A stretch of DNA of 18,973 nt from CAZNVB01 sp964651495 (lineage in GTDB: Bacteria > Acidobacteriota > Aminicenantia > Aminicenantales > UBA8522), in contig CAZYWP010000053.1 of NCBI GenBank assembly GCA_964651495.1, positions 1 to 18,973 of the forward strand, written 5' to 3'. A program made the translations under genes and the position numbers. Shown here one piece after another: positions 6,018 to 12,946 of the stretch. The notes beneath the pieces are model-generated. The model saw only the letters and a list, made by a program, of their open reading frames with translations, did no database searches and was not told where the DNA came from. Position 1 is the stretch's first letter. Every line of letters begins with the position of its first letter.

Positions 6018-7859
6018 CTAATCCGGGCTGAGAACTTGCAGAGCCAGCTCGTACCTGCCCAGCGGCGGGCTGACCTGAACCCCCTGGACCATTTCCTTGA
6101 TCGAGGCCAGGATTTCCCGGGCGATGTCGACTCCCTCCTTGCGAGCCCGCTCAGGGCTGATCTCCTGGGCCCGCCTCATGCGCTCCATGGTTTCGGAGGG
6201 GATGACCGCTCCGGGGACTTCATTGTGCATGAACTCTGCATTGCGCAGGCTTGAGAGCGACCAGAGCCCCGCCAGGACGGGGATGCGGATGCGCTCCACT
6301 CTGCGGAGGAAATTCTCCAGGAGCCGGATGTCGAACACCGGCTGAGTGATTGCGAATTCGGCCCCGGCTTCGACCTTCCGTTCGAAGCGCGACATTTCAT
6401 GCTCGAAGTTGATGGCTCCCGGGTTGACTCCGACGCCGACCAGGAACATCGTCGGCGCGCCCAACTTTTTGCCGCCGATATCGATGTCCCGGTTGAGGCA
6501 ATTCACGAACCGGACGAGTCCGATGGAATCGACGTCGAAGACCGCTGTGGCGTCCGGGTAGTCTCCCAGCTTGGGCGGGTCGCCGGTGATGATCAGGAGG
6601 TTGCGGATGTTCTGGGCGTGCAAACCCAGCAGGTCCGATTGCATGCCCAGGAGGTTGCGGTCGCGGCAGGTGTAGTGGAGAAGGACTTCGACCCCGGTCG
6701 ATGCCGTCAGGATCGAGGCCAGCGCCATCGGGCTCATCCGGGCGCTCGCCCGGGGGCCGTCCGGGATGTTGACGCAGACGATCCCGTTCCGCTCGAGCAA
6801 GAGGGCGCTTTCAATCGCCCGCGACGGGTCATGGCCGCGGGGAGGGACGATCTCAACGCTGGTGACGAATTCGCCGTCCTCGAGCTTTCGCCCCAGCGCC
6901 GATTTTTCCCGCATCCCGGCCTTTTTTGTTTCTTCTTTTTCTTCGACGGCGGGGGAGACCGTGATGAATTTCCTCTCCGGCGGCTGCAGGGCTCGGATGG
7001 CCGCCCGCATGGCCTTGATGTGGGCCGGGGTCGTCCCGCAGCATCCGCCGACGAGCTTGACTCCGTTGAGGATGAACCTTTTGGCATACTCGGCCATGTA
7101 TTCCGGGGAACACAGATAGATATTCCGGCCATCCACTTCTTGCGGGATTCCGGCGTTGGGCATGGCGGATAGAGGGAGGGTTGTCACTTTCGCCATGCGC
7201 TCGATGCACTGGAGCATGGCGGCCGGGCCGACGCTGCAGTTTACCCCGACAACCTGGACGTTCCAGTCTTCGAGTTGTCTGGTGAAGACTTCAGGCGTGG
7301 TGCCATAGAGGCTGTTGCCGTCCTCACGGATGGTCATCTCCGCCGCCACCGGAATAACGGGGTCGAGATTCCGGACGGCCCGAATGGCCTGATGAATTTC
7401 GTTGATGTCGGCGAAAGTCTCGAGGATGAAGAGGTCGACACCGCCTTCGAGGAGGGCTCCGGCCTGGTCGCGAAAAGCGGCTTCGGCGTCTTTGACGGAG
7501 GTTGGCCCCCAGGGTTCGATCTTCAGCCCCAGGGGACCGATCGACCCGGCGATGAAGACTCCGGGCGTCGCTTCTTCACGCGCGATCAGCGCTCCGGCCC
7601 GGTTAATCTCCGCGACCTTGTCTTCCAGGCCGTGCTTTTTCAGCTTGTACCGGTTGGCGCTGAAGGTGTTAGTTTCGAGGATGTCGGCGCCGCTTCGGAC
7701 ATATTCCCGATGGACCTCTTTGACCAGCTCCGGGTTGCTCAGGTTGAGCTCGTCGAAGCAGAGGTTCAGATAAATGCCCTTGCTGTAGAGCATCGTTCCC
7801 ATTCCCCCGTCACAGAGGAGGACTCTGCTGCGGACCGATTCGAGGAAGGCGCTGCTGAT
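6018..7859 (-). CDS. Bifunctional homocysteine S-methyltransferase / 5,10-methylenetetrahydrofolate reductase
   Basis: A two-domain fusion like Bacillus YitJ. The N-terminal Hcy barrel starts VLLCDGGMGTMLYSKG and carries the zinc/thiolate cysteines in VNCSVGP and GGCCGTTPAHI. A charged linker follows (EEKEETKKAG). The C-terminal half is the FAD-dependent MTHFR barrel (TSVEIVPPRGHDPSRA, NLLIITGDPPKLGDYPDA, FAITQPVFD). The enzyme reduces methylene-THF to methyl-THF and methylates homocysteine. The upstream ATG at 7949 would give 643 residues, but a consensus promoter (7925-7897) lies inside that extension. Counting from the promoter, an AGGAG SD is followed seven bases later by an in-frame ATC at 7859-7857, giving 613 residues, where homologues begin. 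The first in-frame ATG after that would cut into the catalytic barrel. ATC initiation is therefore the best reading, or ATG has been lost by mutation or sequencing error. Function firm, start unusual. Confidence 0.88.
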   Translation of the reverse strand: MSSAFLESVRSRVLLCDGGMGTMLYSKGIYLNLCFDELNLSNPELVKEVHREYVRSGADILETNTFSANRYKLKKHGLEDKVAEINRAGALIAREEATPGVFIAGSIGPLGLKIEPWGPTSVKDAEAAFRDQAGALLEGGVDLFILETFADINEIHQAIRAVRNLDPVIPVAAEMTIREDGNSLYGTTPEVFTRQLEDWNVQVVGVNCSVGPAAMLQCIERMAKVTTLPLSAMPNAGIPQEVDGRNIYLCSPEYMAEYAKRFILNGVKLVGGCCGTTPAHIKAMRAAIRALQPPERKFITVSPAVEEKEETKKAGMREKSALGRKLEDGEFVTSVEIVPPRGHDPSRAIESALLLERNGIVCVNIPDGPRASARMSPMALASILTASTGVEVLLHYTCRDRNLLGMQSDLLGLHAQNIRNLLIITGDPPKLGDYPDATAVFDVDSIGLVRFVNCLNRDIDIGGKKLGAPTMFLVGVGVNPGAINFEHEMSRFERKVEAGAEFAITQPVFDIRLLENFLRRVERIRIPVLAGLWSLSSLRNAEFMHNEVPGAVIPSETMERMRRAQEISPERARKEGVDIAREILASIKEMVQGVQVSPPLGRYELALQVLSPD

Positions 7860-7896
7860 CGGACGTCTCCTTCCGTTTCTTGACGTTGGCGCGTCG

Positions 7897-7925
7897 ATTA
7901 TAGGCGCCGCTTCCGGGGAAGTCAA
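7897..7925 (-). promoter_or_regulatory. Sigma70-type promoter for the HMT-MTHFR fusion gene
   Basis: Read on the minus strand, TTGACT (7925-7920) and TATAAT (7902-7897) are separated by exactly 17 bases. Transcription would begin near 7890. An AAGGAGA ribosome-binding site follows at 7872-7866, giving a leader of about 30 bases before the ATC codon at 7859. No methionine or cobalamin riboswitch fits in so short a leader. Confidence 0.7.
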
Positions 7926-7973
7926 TCTTGCGCCCGGACAGTTAAGCATCTCGATTTATGTAACGGGAATGGG

Positions 7974-8062
7974 TCCCGCTCCCTGGACGGGAGAAGGTGG
8001 GGGGGAGGGTGAATACGACAACATTCCCCCTCCCCATCATCCCCTCCCGCCAGGGGAGGGGC
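7974..8062. repeat. Imperfect hairpin repeat between the HMT-MTHFR gene and argR
   Basis: The arm at 7974-8014 (TCCCGCTCCCTGGACGGGAG then a G-rich run and GTGAAT) is an imperfect complement of the arm at 8023-8062 (ATTCCCCCTCCCC then CCTCCCGCCAGGGGAGGGGC). An 8-base loop lies at 8015-8022. No ORF is supported. It lies in the divergent intergenic region, upstream of both promoters, and shares its purine/pyrimidine-rich arm style with the elements at 3496-3539 and 5821-6009. Confidence 0.65.
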
Positions 8063-8125
8063 AAAGCAGGAACGCAAACTCAAGACCAGGCAAAGTTGAA
8101 AATGGAGAAAATCTTGCTCCGGGGC

Positions 8126-8157
8126 TTGACAAAAGAACAAAAATGTATAATTATACA
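8126..8157 (+). promoter_or_regulatory. argR promoter overlapping a palindromic candidate ARG box
   Basis: A consensus -35 TTGACA lies at 8126-8131. A perfect 14-base palindrome, TGTATAA/TTATACA, occupies 8144-8157 and contains every possible -10 (TATAAT at 8146, TAATTA at 8148, AATTAT at 8149, with spacers of 14, 16 and 17). The ARG box is an AT-rich palindrome of the type TNTGNAT-N4-ATNCANA, so this fits an ArgR operator overlapping its own promoter. The ATG of argR is only six bases beyond the palindrome. Confidence 0.6.
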
Positions 8158-8162
8158 AATCA

Positions 8163-8624
8163 ATGAATAAAAATACGAAAAAGCGTCGGCAGCAGGTTTT
8201 GCGGAACATCATCCTCGAAAAGGGCGTCGGAGACCAGCACCACCTGCTTGAGGCCATGATAAAGAACGGCTTTTCGACTACCCAGGCGACCATCTCGAGA
8301 GACCTTCAGGAAATGGGTTTTGTGAAAATTCGGGTCGGCCAGGGTGAATACAAATATGAACTGCTGGATAAAGCCTCGCCGGACGTCATCTGGGAGCGTC
8401 TCCGGCTCCTCTTCCATAATTTCGTGACGGACATCAAAAGCACCAAGAACTTGATCCTGATCAAGACGTCGCCGGGCAACGCTAACGGCGTGGCCAGCCT
8501 GGTCGACAGCCTGACGCGGCCGGAGATCCTGGGGACCGTGGCGGGAGACGATACCATTCTTGTTGTCGTCGACACAGACCGAAATCGGGCCGAGGTGGAG
8601 CGCGCCTTCAGGCGGCTCCTCTGA
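8163..8624 (+). CDS. argR: Arginine repressor ArgR
   Basis: A 153-residue transcriptional regulator of the ArgR/AhrC family, which binds ARG boxes as an arginine-loaded hexamer. The N-terminal winged helix-turn-helix (about 1-70) contains the recognition-helix signature FSTTQATISRDLQEMG. The C-terminal oligomerisation and arginine-binding domain (about 80-153) ends with EILGTVAGDDTILVVVDTD, where the GDDT aspartates contact arginine. Length is typical. No SD precedes ATG 8163. The promoter's -10 lies at roughly 8146-8154, so the transcript probably starts at or within a few bases of the ATG, meaning leaderless or nearly so. argG follows 101 bases later on the same strand, making this the likely regulator of the cluster and of itself. 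Confidence 0.93.
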   Translation: MNKNTKKRRQQVLRNIILEKGVGDQHHLLEAMIKNGFSTTQATISRDLQEMGFVKIRVGQGEYKYELLDKASPDVIWERLRLLFHNFVTDIKSTKNLILIKTSPGNANGVASLVDSLTRPEILGTVAGDDTILVVVDTDRNRAEVERAFRRLL

Positions 8625-8725
8625 ACTCCGGTGGAAGATGATCATCCTGTCAGCCCGGCCGGGGAAGCGGCCGCAGGAAAGGCAGACAGACGTGGGCCGG
8701 GGTCCGCTGAGACGGAGGTGAAGTG

Positions 8726-9976
8726 ATGGAGAAAGTGATCTTAGCCTATTCCGGAGGCCTGGATACTTCGATCATCCTGAGGTGGCTGATCGAAAAAGGC
8801 TATGATGTCGTCGCCTATATCGCCGACGTCGGCCAGGACGACGATCTCGGAGAAGCCAGCGAGAAAGCAGAAAAGATCGGGGCGTCGAGAGTCTACATCG
8901 AGGACCTCAAGGAAGAATTCGTCACCGATTTTATCTTCCCGGCCCTCAAGGCCAACGCCATCTACGAGGGGAGATACCTCCTGGGGACGGCCCTGGCCCG
9001 GCCGCTGATCGCCAAAAGACAGGTCGAAGTCGCCGGCCGCGAAGGGAGCGACTGCGTCGCCCACGGCGCCACCGGGAAGGGCAACGACCAGGTCCGGTTC
9101 GAGCTGGCCTATTACGCTCTGAAGCCCGGAATCAAAGTCATCTCGCCCTGGAAAGACCCTGAGTTCCTGGCCGAGTTCAAGGGCCGCTCCGACATGATCA
9201 GGTACGCCGAACAGCACAACGTCCCCGTCAAGGCGACGGCCGCCAAGCCGTACAGCGAGGATGCCAACCTGCTGCACATCAGTCATGAGGCCGGCATCCT
9301 TGAAGACCCCGGGCTGATGCCCGATGAGAGCGTCTTCAGCTACACCAAGTCCCCCCGGGACGCACCCGACCGGGAGACCCGGATCGAGGTTCATTTCAAA
9401 GACGGAGTCCCGGTCCGGGTGGTCAACCGGACCGACGGCACGGTCAAGGACCGGCCCCTCGAGCTGTTGCTCTACCTCAACAAGCTCGGCGGCGAAAACG
9501 CCATCGGCCGGGTGGACATGGTCGAGAACAGGTTCGTGGGCATCAAATCGCGGGGCGTTTATGAAACTCCGGGAGGGACAATCTTGCGCGTCGCTCACAT
9601 GGACATCGAAGGGATCGCTATGGATAAGGAGGTCATGCGCCTGAGGGATATGCTCAGCCCCAAATTTTCCGAGCTCGTCTACAACGGGTTCTGGTTCAGC
9701 CCGGAGATGGATTTCCTGATGGCCGCCTTCAACAAGAGCCAGGAGGTGATCGACGGCGTTGTCCATTTATCGCTCTATAAAGGAAACGTCGCTGTTCTCG
9801 GCCGCGAGTCTCCCAGCTCGCTCTACGACCAGGAGCTGTCCAGCATGGATATCGAGGGCGGGTTCAACCAGGTGGACTCCAAGGGGTTCATCAACATCCA
9901 TGCGATCAGACTCAAGGCTCATCACGCCATTCTGGAAAAACAGGGCGTCTGGCCGATGCCCTTCATGAAAAAATAG
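8726..9976 (+). CDS. argG: Argininosuccinate synthase
   Basis: Joins citrulline and aspartate with ATP to make argininosuccinate, the penultimate step of arginine synthesis, in the cytoplasm. The protein has 416 residues, close to the usual 400-450. The N-terminal ATP pyrophosphatase P-loop AYSGGLDTSI starts at residue 7. Other family blocks are GTALARPLIAKRQVEVA, VAHGATGKGNDQVRFE and ISHEAGILEDP. ATG 8726 has a GGAGG SD at 8714-8718, seven bases upstream; the GTG at 8723 is too close. The 101-base gap from argR holds only a short CGGCC/GGCCG stem and no clear promoter, so co-transcription with argR is plausible. The next gene begins 12 bases after its stop. Confidence 0.97.
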   Translation: MEKVILAYSGGLDTSIILRWLIEKGYDVVAYIADVGQDDDLGEASEKAEKIGASRVYIEDLKEEFVTDFIFPALKANAIYEGRYLLGTALARPLIAKRQVEVAGREGSDCVAHGATGKGNDQVRFELAYYALKPGIKVISPWKDPEFLAEFKGRSDMIRYAEQHNVPVKATAAKPYSEDANLLHISHEAGILEDPGLMPDESVFSYTKSPRDAPDRETRIEVHFKDGVPVRVVNRTDGTVKDRPLELLLYLNKLGGENAIGRVDMVENRFVGIKSRGVYETPGGTILRVAHMDIEGIAMDKEVMRLRDMLSPKFSELVYNGFWFSPEMDFLMAAFNKSQEVIDGVVHLSLYKGNVAVLGRESPSSLYDQELSSMDIEGGFNQVDSKGFINIHAIRLKAHHAILEKQGVWPMPFMKK

Positions 9977-9988
9977 GCGGAGGAGACA

Positions 9989-10354
9989 ATGACGGAACAC
10001 GGCGGCGAAAATGACATCCTGGACGATCTCCAGGAGGAATTAGATCAGGACGGCACCCACCCCGACTTTCCGGTGCGGAAATTCTTCCAACTGGAAGACT
10101 GGAGCCGGGTTCCTTGGTCCGACCTGGCCTTCGACCTTCCCGCTCTGGCGGTTTACGGGCAAGGTGGAAGGAACGCGAAACCGGTCGTCGGCATGGTGAT
10201 CGCGCTGAGCCACTGGGTCGGGGGGACCCGGATTCTGGTGCGGTCCAAGCATAACGGCGAGATCATGTGCCATCCGATCGAGGAATCTCCGTCGGGTCTC
10301 AAGCCGGCCTACCTTCTGTTGAAGAATCATCTTCCGATGGCGGGTATGCCCTGA
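9989..10354 (+). CDS. Uncharacterised 121-residue protein between argG and argH
   Basis: I do not recognise this family. It starts at an ATG with a good GGAGGAG SD (AGGCGGAGGAGACA before ATG), 12 bases after argG, and its stop lies five bases before the argH ATG, so it is embedded in the operon. The first ~25 residues are strongly acidic (DDLQEELDQDG). The rest looks like a small soluble alpha/beta domain with a hydrophobic strand (VVGMVIALSHW) followed by RILVRSKHNGEIM. No signal peptide, membrane segment or catalytic motif is visible, and there is one cysteine. Codon use is GC-rich like its neighbours, so it is not a recent arrival. Position suggests a job tied to arginine synthesis or its control, but no function can be assigned. 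Its reading frame is clearly distinct from argH. Confidence 0.75.
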   Translation: MTEHGGENDILDDLQEELDQDGTHPDFPVRKFFQLEDWSRVPWSDLAFDLPALAVYGQGGRNAKPVVGMVIALSHWVGGTRILVRSKHNGEIMCHPIEESPSGLKPAYLLLKNHLPMAGMP

Positions 10355-10359
10355 CCGGA

Positions 10360-11535
10360 ATGAAGCTCTGGCAGAAGGGAGGGGGGCCGGACCGGCGGAT
10401 AGAGGAGTTCACCGTCGGGAACGACCCCGAACTGGACCTCGAGCTGGTCGAGTACGATTGCCTGGCCAGTATCGCCCACGCCAGGATGCTGAAAAAGATC
10501 GGAATTTTGAGCGCCGTGGAGTCGCGGAAGCTGGCCGCGGAGCTCGGAAAGATCATTGCCCTGCGCCGGGAAAAAAAGTTCAGGATCAGGATCGAGGATG
10601 AGGACTGCCACACGGCAATCGAGAATCACTTGACCCGCAAACTCGGGACCGCCGGAAAAAAGATCCATACCGGGCGGTCCAGGAACGACCAGGTCTTGAC
10701 GGCGATCCGGCTGTACAGCAAAGACAGGCTCAACCAGACCGGGGCTGCCCTGCAAAATCTGACCGGAACTCTCAGCCGGATTAGCCGGAGATACGGAAAT
10801 GCGCCAGTCCCCGGCTACACTCATTCCCGCAAGGCCATGCCCTTCACCGTGGGGAAATATTTCGCAGCTTTCGGCGAGGCGTTCAAAGATGACCTGCGGC
10901 TCCTCGGATGCGTTTCTCGGCTCACCGACCAGAATCCCCTGGGGAGTGCGGCCGGGTTCGGCACGACGCTGCGACTGGACAGGGCTTTGACGACGAAGCT
11001 TTTGGGCTTTCGGAAGACGCAGGAGAACGAGCTCTATGCCCAGAACAGCCGGGGAAAATTCGAGAGCATCATCCTTTTCTCCCTGAGCCAGGTCATGCTC
11101 GACCTGCAGAGGCTGGCGACCGACCTTGTCCTGTTCAGCATGGAGGAGTTCGGATTTTTCCGCCTGCCGGATGAGTTCTGCACGGGCAGCTCGATCATGC
11201 CCCAGAAAAAGAATCCCGATGTCCTGGAGATCGCCCGGGCGAATTTTGCCGTCGTCCATTCGGGATATCTTCAAGTCGTCGAAATGATCAAAGGGCTTCC
11301 CTCCGGGTATCATCGGGACCTGCAGTTGACCAAAGAGCCGTTGATCAGGGGATTCAAAAAGACCCTGGAGACGGTCGAGATCATGAACCTGGTGCTGGAG
11401 AACCTGGAGGTTGATGAGGATATGTGCCGCAGGGCCTGCACAGAAGAAATCTACGCGGCCGACAAAGCGCTGGAGATGGTGAAAAAAGGCGCCGCCTTCC
11501 GGGATGCCTACCGGGCTGTGGCCCGGAAGTTCTGA
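10360..11535 (+). CDS. argH: Argininosuccinate lyase (short form)
   Basis: Cleaves argininosuccinate to arginine and fumarate, the last step of arginine synthesis. It belongs to the fumarase/aspartase superfamily: IHTGRSRNDQV near residue 105, a GYTHSRKAMP block containing the catalytic His, and the flexible-loop signature GSSIMPQKKNPD with its catalytic Ser. The usual block reads GYTHLQxAQP, so this copy is divergent. ATG 10360 was chosen because LWQKGG is the normal family N-terminus; an open extension to 10267 overlaps the upstream gene. The SD is weak, and the upstream stop five bases away suggests translational coupling. At 391 residues it is about 50-70 shorter than most ArgH proteins, ending at RDAYRAVARKF, so part of the usual C-terminal domain is missing. 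No obvious frameshift continues it downstream. Confidence 0.93.
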   Translation: MKLWQKGGGPDRRIEEFTVGNDPELDLELVEYDCLASIAHARMLKKIGILSAVESRKLAAELGKIIALRREKKFRIRIEDEDCHTAIENHLTRKLGTAGKKIHTGRSRNDQVLTAIRLYSKDRLNQTGAALQNLTGTLSRISRRYGNAPVPGYTHSRKAMPFTVGKYFAAFGEAFKDDLRLLGCVSRLTDQNPLGSAAGFGTTLRLDRALTTKLLGFRKTQENELYAQNSRGKFESIILFSLSQVMLDLQRLATDLVLFSMEEFGFFRLPDEFCTGSSIMPQKKNPDVLEIARANFAVVHSGYLQVVEMIKGLPSGYHRDLQLTKEPLIRGFKKTLETVEIMNLVLENLEVDEDMCRRACTEEIYAADKALEMVKKGAAFRDAYRAVARKF

Positions 11536-11540
11536 CCAAA

Positions 11541-11564
11541 CACCGGGCCCTCCAGCCCCGGGTT
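11541..11564. terminator. Candidate bidirectional terminator between argH and msrBA
   Basis: The 33-base gap between the convergent argH and msrBA stops holds a GC-rich inverted repeat, CACCGGGC with GCCCCGGGTTG around a short loop, with one bulge. There is no T tract on either strand, so this is a weak assignment resting mainly on position. Confidence 0.3.
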
Positions 11565-11568
11565 GATG

Positions 11569-12672
11569 TCACCTGCCGCGGCGAAGCTTGTCGTGATACT
11601 GCTGGTGGTAGTCTTCGGCCGGGTAGAATTCGGCGGCCGGGACGACTTGGGTGGCGATCGGCCGGTCAAACCTCCCCGATTTGTTGAGCTTTTCGATCAT
11701 TTTCAGGGCCGCCTCTTTTTGTCTTTCGTTATGGTAGAAAACCACCGACCTGTACTGTGTCCCGACATCCGGGCCCTGACGGTTGACCTGGGTGGGATCG
11801 TGGAGGCGGAAGAACTGTTTGAGGAGCTCGTCGTGGCTGGTGACCGCCGGGTCGAAGACCATCTCGATGGACTCGGCGTGGCCCGTCTCGTCGGAGCAGA
11901 CGAGCTGATAGGTCGGGTTCTTGACCTGCCCGCCGCTGTAGCCGACGCGCGTGGAGATGACGCCCTTGACCTGCCGGAACTTGTCCTCGACGCCCCAGAA
12001 GCAGCCGGCGGCGAACGTCGCGATGGGCTTGTTTTCCCCGGGAGAGGCCGCTTTGTCCCCGGAATCGGGGAGAGTGGAAACAGATTGGCTGGATGATGAT
12101 GAGGCGCGAGAGGCCGAGACTGCCGGTGAGGTCTGATCTTGGGCTTGAGTGGATTTGAAATCCAGCGCGACCGAGTTGATACATAAATGGAGATGGGTCG
12201 GGGCCGGTCCGTCGTCGAAGACATGGCCGAGATGCGAGCCGCAGGCGGCGCATCTCACTTCCGTCCGAACCATCCCGTGGGATTTATCAGTGAGGAATTG
12301 GATATTGCTCTCACTGATGGCCGCAGTGAAGCTCGGCCAGCCCGTGCCGTGGTCGTATTTTGTCTCCGAACTGAACAGAGGAGTCCCGCAGCCGCCGCAG
12401 ACATAGACCCCGACTTCAGAATGATCGTTGTACTTTCCGGTGAAGGCCCGCTCCGTGCCCGCCTGCCTGAGCATCCGGTACTGCTCCGGAGTCAGGATTT
12501 CCCTCCATTCTTTATCCGTTTTGTCGATTTTTTTCGCCATTTCAGCCTCCTGAGTTGAATGGAATATGGAACCTGTCGCCGTTTTCCCTGCGGATGCGCC
12601 CGAAGAGCGGCAGCCGGCCAGGACGAAAAAGGCGATCAGGACCACGGCGGCCCTATAGAACCCGTGTCTCAT
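11569..12672 (-). CDS. Lipoprotein MsrB-MsrA methionine sulfoxide reductase fusion
   Basis: Repairs oxidised methionine in both stereoisomers. Residues 1-21 are a lipoprotein signal (VVLIAFFVLAGC, Cys21 lipidated). The MsrB domain (about 50-170) has zinc pairs Cys92/Cys95 and Cys141/Cys144 and the resolving-site block LHLCINSVAL with catalytic Cys164. A Ser/Gln/Ala-rich linker spans about 172-215. The MsrA domain (about 216-367) has the GCFWG motif with catalytic Cys224. The order MsrB then MsrA is the reverse of the common MsrA-MsrB fusion. The start at 12672 has a GGGAG SD six bases upstream. A second in-frame ATG, Met45 at 12540-12538 (MAKKID), has an even better AGGAGG SD six bases upstream and would give a cytoplasmic enzyme lacking the signal. 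Neighbouring genes give no further hint; envelope antioxidant repair is the likely job. Confidence 0.93.
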   Translation of the reverse strand: MRHGFYRAAVVLIAFFVLAGCRSSGASAGKTATGSIFHSTQEAEMAKKIDKTDKEWREILTPEQYRMLRQAGTERAFTGKYNDHSEVGVYVCGGCGTPLFSSETKYDHGTGWPSFTAAISESNIQFLTDKSHGMVRTEVRCAACGSHLGHVFDDGPAPTHLHLCINSVALDFKSTQAQDQTSPAVSASRASSSSSQSVSTLPDSGDKAASPGENKPIATFAAGCFWGVEDKFRQVKGVISTRVGYSGGQVKNPTYQLVCSDETGHAESIEMVFDPAVTSHDELLKQFFRLHDPTQVNRQGPDVGTQYRSVVFYHNERQKEAALKMIEKLNKSGRFDRPIATQVVPAAEFYPAEDYHQQYHDKLRRGR

Positions 12673-12687
12673 TCCATCTCCCTTAAT

Positions 12688-12730
12688 TTAGTATTCCTAT
12701 ATATTCTATATATATAGTATACAATATTCC
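12688..12730 (-). promoter_or_regulatory. AT-rich promoter region of msrBA
   Basis: An unusually AT-rich stretch lies 15-60 bases upstream of the msrBA start and includes the perfect palindrome CTATATATATAG (12706-12717) and TATACT-like -10 candidates. No single -35/-10 pair stands out, so the promoter is inferred from composition and position. Confidence 0.4.
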
Positions 12731-12855
12731 GCGAAATTTCAGGAGCCCTTATTCGGAGATGCATCTGCGTTCATGTGAAAGTCTTTAACTCTGCATTATG
12801 GGAATGGGTGGCATGGCGTCAGTCCCCGTAACGCCCGGAGCGTCTAAGAATATCT

Positions 12856-12946
12856 CCAGAGACGCTTTCCAGATTTTTTCTTATCCATATTTATCTCCCC
12901 TTCCCTTCTTAGGGAAATAAGAGGGGATAATGGTTAGCGTCTCTGG
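12856..12946. repeat. Nested inverted-repeat element
   Basis: CCAGAGACGCT (12856-12866) is the perfect complement of AGCGTCTCTGG (12936-12946). Within it a second pair of arms, TTATCTCCCCTT near 12890 and AAGAGGGGATAA near 12919, pairs imperfectly around CCCTTCTTAGGG. The whole 91-base block can fold as one long stem. It begins the repeat-rich zone between msrBA and the outer-membrane protein gene. The 12720-12855 stretch before it holds nothing recognisable. Confidence 0.65.

Noticed and set aside
6399..7172. Plus-strand open frame of 257 codons inside the HMT-MTHFR gene
   Set aside because: Antisense shadow of a conserved two-domain enzyme; composition is biased and not family-like.
7860..7949. 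N-terminal extension of the HMT-MTHFR fusion from ATG 7949
   Set aside because: It contains the gene's own -35, -10 and SD, and its residues do not resemble the family; kept as upstream DNA.
8637..8646. GATGATCATC palindrome after argR as an ARG box for argG
   Set aside because: Lacks the AT-rich TGNAT...ATNCA pattern seen at the argR promoter, and no promoter accompanies it.
10267..10359. Upstream extension of argH overlapping the 121-residue gene
   Set aside because: ATG 10360 begins at the family N-terminus (MKLWQKGG); the extension is the out-of-frame reading of the previous gene.
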